DNA of 64,000 nucleotides from FEN-1350 sp964643355 (GTDB lineage Bacteria; Planctomycetota; Phycisphaerae; Sedimentisphaerales; Anaerohalosphaeraceae). A program made the translations under genes and the position numbers. The notes beneath the pieces are model-generated. The model worked only from the letters and a program-made list of their open reading frames with translations. It searched no databases and was not told where the DNA came from. Below are positions 19,167-27,660 of this stretch, piece by piece. The DNA lies in contig CAZXPW010000023.1 in the NCBI GenBank assembly GCA_964643355.1, positions 1-64,000 of the forward strand. The letters run 5' to 3'. Positions within the stretch are counted from its first letter, which is position 1, and the number at the start of each line of letters is the position of its first letter.

Positions 19167-20033
19167 ATGGAAGTCCGAATTGCCGAACAATGCGGTTTTT
19201 GCCCCGGGGTCCGAAATGCCATCGCCCTGGCTCGCCAAACCCTCCAGTCAAAAGGCAGCGTATATTGCCTTGGACCGATTATTCACAATCAGGATGTGGT
19301 TAACGAATTAACCTCCATGGGAATGAAAACCGTCGATTCCATCGACTCGATCCATCAGGGAACCGTTTTGATCCGGTCCCATGGCGCAACCAAAAAACAA
19401 TTACAAGAAATTGAGAACAAAGGACTTACAGTCGTTGACGCCACCTGTGTCCTGGTCAAACGGGTCCAGAAAATCGCCGCCGCACTGGAGAAACAGGGAT
19501 ACCAGGTTGTCATTATCGGGGATCATCAACATCCCGAAGTCCAGGCGGTGGTTGGTTTTGCCGATCATGTCCATATCATCGGTTCCGAAGATGATTTACA
19601 CAACCTCAATGCACATAAGAAGTTAGGCGTCATTTCTCAGACCACCCAAAGCCCAGATCATTTCGCTGACATGGTCGCCCGGATTATCCGACACGGTTTT
19701 TCCGAACTGAAGGTTGTCAATACCCTGTGCCGCGAAACCATGCACCGTCAATCTTCGGCAATTGACCTATGCCGACAGGTCGATATTATGTTTGTGCTCG
19801 GGGGGCTGCATTCGGCCAACACGAAAAAACTGGCCGAATTGTGCAAAAAATACAACCCCAATACTTTTCACTTGCAAAATTGGAGGGAACTTGATATAAG
19901 GGTTCTTTTTGGCAAGCGAGTAGTCGGTGTTACTGCCGGGGCTTCCACTCCGGACGGCGTCGTACAGGAGTTCGTCGATCGGCTTGGCCGGATTGACGCT
20001 TCGAGGGATTCGACTTGTCCCAAGTCAGAATAG
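19167..20033 (+). CDS. ispH: 4-hydroxy-3-methylbut-2-enyl diphosphate reductase
   Basis: 288 residues. The three Fe-S cluster cysteines are C12 (CGFCPG), C94 (VDATC) and C188 (NTLCRE). RSHGATK and HPEV (catalytic Glu) are also present. It performs the last step of the MEP pathway, giving IPP and DMAPP. AAGGAAG lies upstream of the ATG. It lies directly before rpsA, as in Firmicutes and other groups where ispH and an S1 protein are neighbours or fused; here they are separate. Confidence 0.96.
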   Translation: MEVRIAEQCGFCPGVRNAIALARQTLQSKGSVYCLGPIIHNQDVVNELTSMGMKTVDSIDSIHQGTVLIRSHGATKKQLQEIENKGLTVVDATCVLVKRVQKIAAALEKQGYQVVIIGDHQHPEVQAVVGFADHVHIIGSEDDLHNLNAHKKLGVISQTTQSPDHFADMVARIIRHGFSELKVVNTLCRETMHRQSSAIDLCRQVDIMFVLGGLHSANTKKLAELCKKYNPNTFHLQNWRELDIRVLFGKRVVGVTAGASTPDGVVQEFVDRLGRIDASRDSTCPKSE

Positions 20034-20038
20034 TATCA

Positions 20039-20061
20039 GCAACGGCGGCGTTCGCCGTTGC
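20039..20061 (+). other. Perfect hairpin in the ispH-rpsA leader
   Basis: GCAACGGCG and CGCCGTTGC form a 9-bp stem around a 5-nt loop. There is no T-run after it, so it is not a plain terminator. Lying about 100 bases before rpsA, it could be an mRNA-stability or S1 autoregulation element; that is a guess. Confidence 0.4.
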
Positions 20062-20162
20062 GTGTTGGATCGTTTGATCAACGCGGATGCTCAGGGCCGG
20101 CAAGCGTATATGTGGGGCGCTCGGCGGCCGACAGAACAGACTCCACAGGAGATTTCTTGCGT

Positions 20163-21953
20163 ATGGTAGATCGTAACCTCATCACCCAATTGGGCCTGAC
20201 CGAAGAGCAACTGGAAAACGAAGTCAACGCCCTGTTCACCCCCGAAGATCAGCAACTTCTGCACCAGGTTCTTGAAAAGAAAGTCGAAGCCCTCGTCCCC
20301 GGGACGATCATTCGCGGTCGTATCGTCACCCAGCTCGGCAATGATGTGATCGTCGAACTGGGCCTCAAGAGCGAGGGAATCGTCGATGCCTCCGAGTTTG
20401 ACAATCCCGAAGAGATCGAAGAAGGCCGTGAGATTGAAGTCTTGCTGGAAGAAATGGACGCCGAAGGCGGCATCATGCTCAGCAAGCGCAAGGCCGATCG
20501 CATTCGCGGATGGGAATTCGTTATCACCAACCACAAGGAAGGCGATGTGGTCAAAGGACGGGTCACCCGCCGCATCAAGGGCGGGCTGCTGGTCGATATC
20601 GGCGTGCCGGTTTTCCTTCCGGCTTCCCAAGTCGATATCCGCAAGCCCGGCGATATCAGCCGCTTCATCGGCCAGGATATCGAAAGCAAGATCCTCAAGA
20701 TCGACACCGAAAATCACAACATCGTCGTTTCCCGCCGCAAGATCATCGAGGAAGAACGCCAGGCCAGCAAAGAACGACTCCTTCGCGAGATCGAGGTCGG
20801 GCAGATTCGCAAGGGCGTGGTCAAGAATATCGCCGATTTCGGCGTGTTCGTCGATCTGGGCGGCCTGGACGGCCTGTTGCACATTTCCGACCTGAGTTGG
20901 GGCCGCATTTCACATCCGTCGGAATTGGTACAACTGGATCAGGACATTGAGTGCATGGTGATCGGGGTCGATCGCACCAATGAAAAAATCTCTTTGGGTC
21001 TCAAGCAAAAACAACCCAGCCCGTGGGAACAGGTTGAAGCCAAATTCCCCGTCGGCTCCAAGGCCAAGGGAACAGTCGTCAATATCATGAACTACGGCGC
21101 ATTTATCCGTCTCGAGGAAGGCATCGAAGGCCTGGTTCATATCAGCGAAATGAGCTGGACGCGGCGGATCGGCCATCCCGGCGACATTCTGAATGTCGGC
21201 GACGAAATCGAGGTGATGGTCCTGGATATCAACAAGGAAAAACAGGAAATTTCTTTGGGAATCAAGCAGCTCGAAGCCAATCCCTGGACGATCGCTTCGC
21301 AGAAATATCCTCCGGGGACGATTGTCACCGCCAAGGCAACCAGTTTGACCAACTATGGCGCGTTTGTCGAGATTGAACCCGGAATCGACGGATTAATTCA
21401 CATCTCCGACCTGAGCTGGACCAAGAAGTATAATCACCCCGGCGAGATCCTGCAGAAGGGTCAGGAAGTCAAGTGCGTCGTTCTGGAAGTCGATCAGGAC
21501 AAGCATCGGGTTTCGCTCGGCGTCAAGCAGCTCAGTGAAGATCCGTGGCTGCGGGCCATTCCGGAAAAGTACATCCCCGGCCAGATCGTTCGCGGCAAGG
21601 TTACCAAGCTGACCAACTTCGGCGTGTTCGTCGAACTCGAACCGGAATTGGAGGGCCTGCTGCACATTTCCGAACTGGCCGACCACAAGATTGAATCCCC
21701 ACAGGATGTCGTCGCTGTCGGTCAGGATCTCGAAGTCAAAATCCTTCGCGTGGATACCGACTCTCGCAAGATCGGCCTGAGTCTTCGCCGCGTGCAGTGG
21801 GCCGCCGAAGACCACCAGAAGAAGGCCGAAGAGGGTCATGCCCATGTCGAACGAAAGGATATTGCCCCTCGTCGCGGCGGCCTGGACGGCACTCTCATGC
21901 CGACGCCGGCCTATGTTCCCAATCCCATCGCCAACCAGGAACAAAAAAACTAA
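20163..21953 (+). CDS. rpsA: 30S ribosomal protein S1
   Basis: About 596 residues with six S1 OB-fold repeats in a row (starting near PGTIIRGRI, GDVVKGRV, GQIRKGVV, GSKAKGTV, GTIVTAKA and GQIVRGKV). Repeats 3-6 are closest to one another (GLLHISDLSW, GLVHISEMSW, GLIHISDLSW), while the first two are diverged, as in E. coli S1. It binds mRNA at the small subunit and aids initiation on structured messages. ATG 20163 is given; TTG 20157 is closer to the AGGAG at 20144-20148 and could be the true start. A clear terminator follows at 21982. Confidence 0.95.
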   Translation: MVDRNLITQLGLTEEQLENEVNALFTPEDQQLLHQVLEKKVEALVPGTIIRGRIVTQLGNDVIVELGLKSEGIVDASEFDNPEEIEEGREIEVLLEEMDAEGGIMLSKRKADRIRGWEFVITNHKEGDVVKGRVTRRIKGGLLVDIGVPVFLPASQVDIRKPGDISRFIGQDIESKILKIDTENHNIVVSRRKIIEEERQASKERLLREIEVGQIRKGVVKNIADFGVFVDLGGLDGLLHISDLSWGRISHPSELVQLDQDIECMVIGVDRTNEKISLGLKQKQPSPWEQVEAKFPVGSKAKGTVVNIMNYGAFIRLEEGIEGLVHISEMSWTRRIGHPGDILNVGDEIEVMVLDINKEKQEISLGIKQLEANPWTIASQKYPPGTIVTAKATSLTNYGAFVEIEPGIDGLIHISDLSWTKKYNHPGEILQKGQEVKCVVLEVDQDKHRVSLGVKQLSEDPWLRAIPEKYIPGQIVRGKVTKLTNFGVFVELEPELEGLLHISELADHKIESPQDVVAVGQDLEVKILRVDTDSRKIGLSLRRVQWAAEDHQKKAEEGHAHVERKDIAPRRGGLDGTLMPTPAYVPNPIANQEQKN

Positions 21954-21981
21954 CGCAATTCCCGGCCAATGCGGAATCTTG

Positions 21982-22015
21982 GGGCGGTTTCCCAGATTGG
22001 GAGCCGCCCTTTTTT
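21982..22015 (+). terminator. Rho-independent terminator after rpsA
   Basis: GGGCGG...CCGCCC stem extended by TCCCA/TGGGA around a GAT loop, followed by six T residues. It closes the cmk-plsC-ispH-rpsA transcript. Confidence 0.9.
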
Positions 22016-22262
22016 ATTGGATCCGTATCGAAAAGGGAACAGATCCCCTGCCGACGGAATCGCGTGACTATCCCCAATCTCACCCCCAATTTATCTGTCC
22101 CCATTTCCCCCCGACCGGACGGGCCGATTGGGGTTAAGCTTCCCCGTTCAAATCGCCGATAGAAATCCGGGATTGGGTCTGGAAAAAGAAGGCCAGGTCC
22201 AATAAAATCATCGATCACAGGATGACAGATAACCGCCCGTTTGAGTCGGGCAGGAGATGGTT
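22016..22262 (+). other. Leader region of the RpoD-like sigma gene, nothing coding seen
   Basis: Together with the terminator this is about 300 bases without a gene. I see no ORF with a ribosome binding site, no RNA gene and no convincing promoter hexamers; the sigma-factor promoter must lie here or transcription reads through. Confidence 0.4.
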
Positions 22263-23078
22263 ATGGCGTTTGACGCGACAATCAAGGAATATCTCAAGGA
22301 AATCGACGAGTCCAAGCTCCTGAGCTGGGAAGAGGAAAAGGATCTGGCCCGGCGGATTCAGGAAGATCAGGATCCGGCAGCCCGCGAACATCTGGTCAGC
22401 TCCAATCTGCGATTGGTGGTCAACATCGCCAAGCGATTTTCCGGCCGGGGTATGACGCTGGGCGATCTGATCGAAGAGGGCAATCTCGGGTTGCTTCGCG
22501 CGGTGGATTCGTTCGATCCTGATCACGGGGTACGGTTCAGCACCTATGCCGCCTGGTGGATCAAGCAGAGCATCAAGCGGGCGATTCTTTCGAATGCCCA
22601 GCCGATCCATATTCCGACCTATATGGTCGAACTGATCAACCAGTGGCGGTATACCGCCGTCGATCTTGAATCGCGGCTGGGCCGCGTGCCCACGGTCGAG
22701 GAAATGGCCAAAGCGATGAAGGTTCCCGTTCGCAAGGCCCAGGCCATCGCCAATGTCGTCGAGGTTGTCAACGCCGGTTTTCAGGGCGATTCGTTCGAGG
22801 AAAACGCCGGCCTCAATGACGCCATCGAAGATGAGCGATGCGAAATGCCCGAGGCCGAACTCGGTTCCGGCGAGGAACTCGAAAAGGCCATCGAGATGCT
22901 CCAGCAGATCGATCCGCGCGAGGCCGAAGTTCTGATCCTGCGGTTTGGGCTCCAGGGGCGTCAGTCGCTGACGCTCAAGGAGATCGGCGAAAAACTCGGC
23001 CTGACCCGCGAGCGCGTCCGCCAGATCCAGCGGTCGGCCCTGTCGCGGCTCAATGAACTGATGACCGAGGAAGAATAG
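22263..23078 (+). CDS. RNA polymerase sigma-70 factor, RpoD/SigA-like short form
   Basis: 271 residues. Region 1.2 begins at FDATIKEYLKEID; region 2 holds NLRLVVNIAKRFSGRGM, LGDLIEEGNLGLLRAVDSFD and FSTYAAWWIKQSIKRAI; region 3 follows (VPTVEEMAKAM); region 4 ends with EIGEKLGLTRERVRQIQRSA. Region 1.1 and the non-conserved insert of long RpoD are missing, as in many planctomycete and group 2 factors. It is either the housekeeping sigma factor or a close paralogue; the sequence alone does not decide. ATG 22263 is chosen because AGGAG lies 6 bases upstream, whereas ATG 22257 abuts it. Confidence 0.92.
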   Translation: MAFDATIKEYLKEIDESKLLSWEEEKDLARRIQEDQDPAAREHLVSSNLRLVVNIAKRFSGRGMTLGDLIEEGNLGLLRAVDSFDPDHGVRFSTYAAWWIKQSIKRAILSNAQPIHIPTYMVELINQWRYTAVDLESRLGRVPTVEEMAKAMKVPVRKAQAIANVVEVVNAGFQGDSFEENAGLNDAIEDERCEMPEAELGSGEELEKAIEMLQQIDPREAEVLILRFGLQGRQSLTLKEIGEKLGLTRERVRQIQRSALSRLNELMTEEE

Positions 23079-23086
23079 TGGAAAAT

Positions 23087-23200
23087 TTGACTATTGAATA
23101 TTGACTATTGAATATTGGCGAGTCAGAGATCGATCGATCCTGAAGTCTTTTGTTTCACATAATAGTCAATAGTCATTCGTCGATATTCAATAGGATCAAA
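23087..23200. repeat. Tandem 14-bp repeat with inverted partner (MITE-like)
   Basis: TTGACTATTGAATA occurs twice in tandem (23087-23100 and 23101-23114). Inverted versions (AATAGTCAATAGTCA and ATATTCAATAG) stand at about 23160-23192, so the pair could fold into a long imperfect hairpin around a 45-base centre. Related AT-rich sequence occurs at 61197-61235. No transposase or target-site duplication was identified. Confidence 0.5.
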
Positions 23201-23247
23201 TGACCTGAACCGATACGGATTTTCTTGTGCCTGGAGGGCCAAACAGA

Positions 23248-23775
23248 ATGGCGTCACGGACGATTCGCCTGAGCGATTATATTCGCTCGATCCCGGATTT
23301 TCCCAAGGAAGGCATTCTCTTCCGCGATATCACCCCCCTGCTGGCCGACGCCAAGGCCCTGGCCGCCGCCATCGATGAACTGGCCAGGCCCTTCCGCGAT
23401 AAACCCATCGACGCGGTGGCCGCTGTCGAGGCCCGGGGGTTCATCTTCGGCTCGGCCGTCGCCCGTGCCCTGAATGTCGGCTTTATCCCTCTCCGCAAAA
23501 AAGGCAAGCTGCCGTGGAAGACCCAGTCGATCACCTATGACCTCGAATACGGCTCCGATACCATCGAAGCCCACTCCGACGCGGTTAAAAAGGGCTCCCA
23601 GATCCTGATGGTCGATGACCTGCTGGCCACCGGAGGCACCATGGCCGCCGCCTGCCAGCTCGTCGAAAAACTCGGCGGCGTCATCGCCGGCCTAACCTTC
23701 CTCATCGAACTGTCGGATCTGCCCGGCCGAAAAAAACTGGCCAAGTATCCAATCCATGCTGTGATCTCGTATTAA
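23248..23775 (+). CDS. apt: Adenine phosphoribosyltransferase
   Basis: 175 residues, the family size. IPDFPKEGILFRDITPLL is the Apt N-terminal signature, VEARGFIFG the second, and ILMVDDLLATGGTMAA the PRPP-binding loop. It salvages adenine to AMP in the cytoplasm. GGAGGG lies 9 bases before ATG 23248, which is preferred over GTG 23227. It is followed 32 bases later by aroB. Confidence 0.96.
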   Translation: MASRTIRLSDYIRSIPDFPKEGILFRDITPLLADAKALAAAIDELARPFRDKPIDAVAAVEARGFIFGSAVARALNVGFIPLRKKGKLPWKTQSITYDLEYGSDTIEAHSDAVKKGSQILMVDDLLATGGTMAAACQLVEKLGGVIAGLTFLIELSDLPGRKKLAKYPIHAVISY

Positions 23776-23807
23776 ACCAATGCTTGCCATGAAATGAAAA
23801 CAATCGA

Positions 23808-24908
23808 ATGCCACAGGATTTGATCATTCAAGTTCCTTCGTCGCCGCCGGCCAACTACCCGGTCGTGATCGGGCGGCAGATGGTCCCGACCCTGCTGGCC
23901 CGGCTGCGGGAGCGATTCCCCAAGCGGCGGCCGTTTATCGTCAGCGACGCCAATCTCCAAACGACCGGCTGGCTTGACAAGCTCATCGGTAAAGAGGCGG
24001 TCGGCAAGTTCGTCGTCGATCCGGCGGGCGAGGACTCCAAGACCTGGGCCACCGTCGGGGCAATCGTCGAGGCGATGGAGCATCTGTCGCTGGGCCGCGA
24101 TACGCTGGTCATCGGCCTTGGTGGCGGAACCGTCGGCGATATGGCCGGCTTTGCCGCGTCGATCTTCAAACGCGGCGTACCGGTCGTGCATATCCCGACG
24201 ACGACGGTCGCACAGGCCGACTCGGCCATCGGCGGCAAGACCGGTGTGGATTCTTCGCAATCCAAGAACGCCTTCGGCACCTTTCACCACCCCGCAGGCG
24301 TGTATATCGATGTGGCGACTCTGACGACGCTGGACGACCGCCAGTTCCGCGCCGGGCTTGTCGAGTCCGTCAAGCACGCCCTGATCGCCGATGTGGCATA
24401 CTTTGCCTTTCTCGAACAGAATCTCGACGAAATCCTGGCTCGTGACCAAAACCAGCTTGAACCTATTGCCGAGTATAATTGTCGCATTAAGGGACACATC
24501 GTCGAACAGGATCCCACCGAGACCAACCAGCGACGGCTGCTCAATTACGGCCACACGATCGGCCACGCCGTCGAGTCCGCCGCCGGTTATACGCTCCTGC
24601 ACGGCGAGGCCGTCGCCATCGGCATCGCCGCCGCCCTGCAGATCGAAAAGCAAATGGGCCTGGCCGACGCTGACCGCATCGAGCGGATCTGCGCTCTGCT
24701 GGGCCGACTGTCGGTTCCGCTGTCTATCCCCGCGGATCTTTCCCCCAAGCGGCTCATCGAACTACTGACCCGCGATAAAAAGGCAATTGGTGGCTGGCCT
24801 CGCTTTGTCCTGCTGGAGGCCATCGGCAAGCCCCTCGTCCGCGAGGGCCAATACGCCCACGAGATCCCCGAAGATATTGTGCGCCGGATCCTCAAGTACC
24901 GTAGCTGA
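23808..24908 (+). CDS. aroB: 3-dehydroquinate synthase
   Basis: 366 residues. GGGTVGDMAGFAASIFKRG and IPTTTVAQADSAIGGKTGVD form the NAD/zinc core. RAGLVESVKHALI gives a zinc Glu, and NYGHTIGHAVES with LHGEAVAIGI provides the zinc His residues. It makes 3-dehydroquinate from DAHP, step two of the shikimate pathway. The ribosome binding site is weak, so it may depend on translation of apt just upstream. Confidence 0.96.
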   Translation: MPQDLIIQVPSSPPANYPVVIGRQMVPTLLARLRERFPKRRPFIVSDANLQTTGWLDKLIGKEAVGKFVVDPAGEDSKTWATVGAIVEAMEHLSLGRDTLVIGLGGGTVGDMAGFAASIFKRGVPVVHIPTTTVAQADSAIGGKTGVDSSQSKNAFGTFHHPAGVYIDVATLTTLDDRQFRAGLVESVKHALIADVAYFAFLEQNLDEILARDQNQLEPIAEYNCRIKGHIVEQDPTETNQRRLLNYGHTIGHAVESAAGYTLLHGEAVAIGIAAALQIEKQMGLADADRIERICALLGRLSVPLSIPADLSPKRLIELLTRDKKAIGGWPRFVLLEAIGKPLVREGQYAHEIPEDIVRRILKYRS

Positions 24909-24962
24909 CTCTTCCGCTCCGGGGACGGCAAAAAAATCATTTTTTTCGAGAGAAAAACATTC

Positions 24963-24990
24963 TTGTATGGGGGGACAAAAACGGTAGAAT
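24963..24990 (+). promoter_or_regulatory. Possible sigma-70 promoter for the arginine decarboxylase gene
   Basis: TTGTAT at 24963-24968 and TAGAAT at 24985-24990 with a 16-base spacer, about 70 bases before ATG 25059. The -35 is imperfect, so this is a candidate only. Confidence 0.35.
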
Positions 24991-25058
24991 CGTTTCGTCG
25001 TTGTCGTAACGGTCATTGAGTTCTCACATCACCAAACAGGATGAAGGGGACTTGTGAG

Positions 25059-25631
25059 ATGAATCTGTTCGGAGAGAAAATGCTGGATCTGGTTCCAACG
25101 AAGATGTTTCTGACGCGGGGCGTCGGACGCAATAAGTATAAACTCAAGTCGTTCGAAGAGGCGCTTCGCCAGGCCGGCGTCGCGCAGCAGAACCTGGTGT
25201 CGGTGTCCTCGATTTTGCCGCCGCGATGCAAGGTCATCAGCCGACAGGAAGGACTCCAGTTGCTTTCGCCCGGAGCGATTACCTTTTGCGTGATGGCCCG
25301 CGTCGAAACCAACGAGCACGGCCGGCTCATCGCCTCTTCGATCGGCGTGGCCGTCCCGCGCGACTCCAGCAAGTGGGGCTACCTCAGCGAGGTCCACGAA
25401 TACGGCATGAAAACGCAACAGGCCGCAGACATGTCCGAAGACCTGGCCGCCAGCATGCTGGGAACCACGCTGGGCTTCGAGGTCGATCCGGACAAGGCCT
25501 GGTCGGAAAAGGAACAGGCCTACAAATCCAGCGGCCTGTTCATCCGTACGACCAACATTACCCAAACCGCCCGCGGACACCAAGATCTGTGGACCACCAC
25601 GGTCGCGATGGCGGTCTTTATCTTCGAATAA
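25059..25631 (+). CDS. Pyruvoyl-dependent arginine decarboxylase
   Basis: 190 residues. LVPTKMFLTRGVGRNKYKL at the start and LVSVSSILPPRCKV are the family signature; self-cleavage between the two Ser residues (about S50-S51) would create the pyruvoyl group. GAITFCVMARVETNE and SSIGVAVPRDSSKWGYLSE continue the fold. It turns arginine into agmatine. The next gene, 52 bases on, is an agmatinase, so the two give putrescine from arginine. ATG 25059 gives the usual family start (an in-frame ATG lies at 25041). Confidence 0.94.
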   Translation: MNLFGEKMLDLVPTKMFLTRGVGRNKYKLKSFEEALRQAGVAQQNLVSVSSILPPRCKVISRQEGLQLLSPGAITFCVMARVETNEHGRLIASSIGVAVPRDSSKWGYLSEVHEYGMKTQQAADMSEDLAASMLGTTLGFEVDPDKAWSEKEQAYKSSGLFIRTTNITQTARGHQDLWTTTVAMAVFIFE

Positions 25632-25683
25632 CCGCTTGGCATAATCCGGAACCGGAAAGCCATGAACCGACAGGAAAATCGTC

Positions 25684-26541
25684 ATGGCGGCTCCTGAATG
25701 GAATTTTGGATTCTTCCCGGAGGTCTTTACGAGAAGCGAAACTTCCCGCGTGGTCGTGTTGCCGGTTCCGTTCGACCAGACCAGCACTTGGGTCCGCGGG
25801 GCCGACAAGGGTCCGGCCGCGCTGATCGAATCGTCCATCAACTTCGAATGGTACGACATCGAAACCGAATGGGAACCCTACCGCATCGGCATCCACACCG
25901 ACCGACCGATCGATGGAATAAAGGATCCGGCAAGGATGACCGAGGCCGTCTATGGCCGTGTACGAGAACACCTCGGTCGCAACAAGTTTATCGTCCTGCT
26001 GGGCGGGGAACACTCCGTTAGTATCGGTTCGTTCCGAGCCCATGCCGAGAAACATCCCAATCTGACGATCCTCCAACTCGACGCTCACGCCGACCTGCGG
26101 CCGGATTACCACGGCAGCCCGCTCAACCACGCCTGCGCGATGGCCCGTGCCCGCGAAGTCGCACGGATCGTGCAAGTCGGCATCCGTAGTCTGGACATCG
26201 ACGAAAAAGAGTATATCGCCCCGGATCGTATCTTTTATGCTCACCAAATTGTCGGCCGAACCGATTGGATGGATACGGCGATCCGACAACTGACAGAGGA
26301 AGTTTATCTGACCATCGATCTGGATGTATTCGATCCCTCGATCATGCCCGCAACCGGGACCCCCGAACCCGGCGGCCTGCTCTGGTATGAAACGCTGGCT
26401 TTCCTCCGCAAGGTCGTACAATCCCGCCGTATTGTCGGTTTGGATATCGTCGAGCTTTGCCCCACCCCCGGTAATCACGCGGCCGTCTTTCTGGCCGCCA
26501 AACTCATTTACAAACTGCTCGCTTACATTTTTAAACCGTAA
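25684..26541 (+). CDS. speB: Agmatinase
   Basis: 285 residues of the arginase/agmatinase (ureohydrolase) family. Mn ligands are seen in GGEHSVSIGSFRAH, LDAHADLRPDYHGSPLNHA and TIDLDVFDPSIMPATGTPEPGG. With an arginine decarboxylase just upstream, agmatine is the likely substrate, giving putrescine and urea. An ACAGGA sequence precedes the ATG. Ends 9 bases from the convergent rhomboid gene. Confidence 0.93.
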   Translation: MAAPEWNFGFFPEVFTRSETSRVVVLPVPFDQTSTWVRGADKGPAALIESSINFEWYDIETEWEPYRIGIHTDRPIDGIKDPARMTEAVYGRVREHLGRNKFIVLLGGEHSVSIGSFRAHAEKHPNLTILQLDAHADLRPDYHGSPLNHACAMARAREVARIVQVGIRSLDIDEKEYIAPDRIFYAHQIVGRTDWMDTAIRQLTEEVYLTIDLDVFDPSIMPATGTPEPGGLLWYETLAFLRKVVQSRRIVGLDIVELCPTPGNHAAVFLAAKLIYKLLAYIFKP

Positions 26542-26550
26542 TCACTGCTT

Positions 26551-27543
26551 CTATCGGATCGGCCTATCGGGAATCACCACCTGTTTCCCGCATTTTGGGC
26601 AAACCCCCATTCGCCCGGCCAGGGCCGGATGACTTTTGAAACGCTTGCCGCAACTGCATGCGTACCGGATATACTTTACATCCGCCTGCGGCGGTTGGCC
26701 TTGTTCAGGCACAAGCGGAATCGGGGAATCGTTTGTTTTGAACGGAATGATTTCGTCCCCGGAAAGGGTTCGTTTTTGCAATCGACTTGACTGCCCCTCC
26801 GGCCCGATATCCGCAGGATTGAGGATTTCTTGTTTACCGGATTTGCGTGCGAATTTTTCCCGGATCAGATCCAGCAGCGATTCCTCGTATTTGGCGTCCA
26901 TGACCACACGACGCGTCATCAACAGAACCATCGCCAGCCCGGCCCCCGTGAAAAATCCGCCCAGATGGGCAAAATATCCGACATTCCCCATTCCCAGGAA
27001 AGCCCCCCAGACATCGAATGCCAACCACAGCAGAACCATCCAATAACCGGAAATCTCAAAGGTTCCTCGAAGGACCAGGAACCACCAGTAAAACACGCTG
27101 ATGTCGTTTCGAGGATACAACACGACATACATGCCGACAATCCCGTTGATGGCTCCGCTGGCTCCGACCATTCCCCGATCCATGTGCGGCGTGAACAACA
27201 ACGCCGCCATGGCCGCGGTCACTCCAACAAACAGATATGCCGGGAGGTACAACAGGTTCCCGATCTTCTGGCAGACGGCATTGCCGAACAACCAGAGAAA
27301 AATCAGGTTTCCGGTCACATGAATAATATCCGCATGGAGCCACAGATGCCCGACCATTTCCTTCACACTGAACTGGCGCAGGACATACGGACCGAACGGA
27401 CTTTCAAGCAGACCGCCATCATCCGGCGTGTGGAGCCACCACCATGCCTGCAATCCGAACACGATTGCGATGCTTCCGGACAGCAGCCAGTTCATCCACG
27501 GCTCGCGCTCAAACGGCACATCCAGTTCGTACGGAATCAGCAT
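26551..27543 (-). CDS. Rhomboid-family intramembrane serine protease with C-terminal zinc ribbon
   Basis: 330 residues. Six or so membrane helices carry the rhomboid core: HVTGN (H75, N79), GASGAINGIVGMY with catalytic S129, and YFAHLGGFFTG with catalytic H193. After a linker, the last 45 residues form a zinc ribbon (ACSCGKRFKSHPALAGRMG, VCPKCGKQVVIP) with CxC and CxxC pairs. The protease cuts membrane-embedded substrates; the ribbon may bind a partner on the cytosolic side. GAGGAAG lies before the ATG. Confidence 0.92.
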   Translation of the reverse strand: MLIPYELDVPFEREPWMNWLLSGSIAIVFGLQAWWWLHTPDDGGLLESPFGPYVLRQFSVKEMVGHLWLHADIIHVTGNLIFLWLFGNAVCQKIGNLLYLPAYLFVGVTAAMAALLFTPHMDRGMVGASGAINGIVGMYVVLYPRNDISVFYWWFLVLRGTFEISGYWMVLLWLAFDVWGAFLGMGNVGYFAHLGGFFTGAGLAMVLLMTRRVVMDAKYEESLLDLIREKFARKSGKQEILNPADIGPEGQSSRLQKRTLSGDEIIPFKTNDSPIPLVPEQGQPPQADVKYIRYACSCGKRFKSHPALAGRMGVCPKCGKQVVIPDRPIR

Positions 27544-27660
27544 GACGGCTTCCTCAGACGCTGTATATAGACGCCCTGCTCGAGGATTCGTGACAAAATC
27601 GATTCGATCTGAATATCACTCGAAATCAGGGTAATCCAAATCGGATCGAAAATCAATAGA

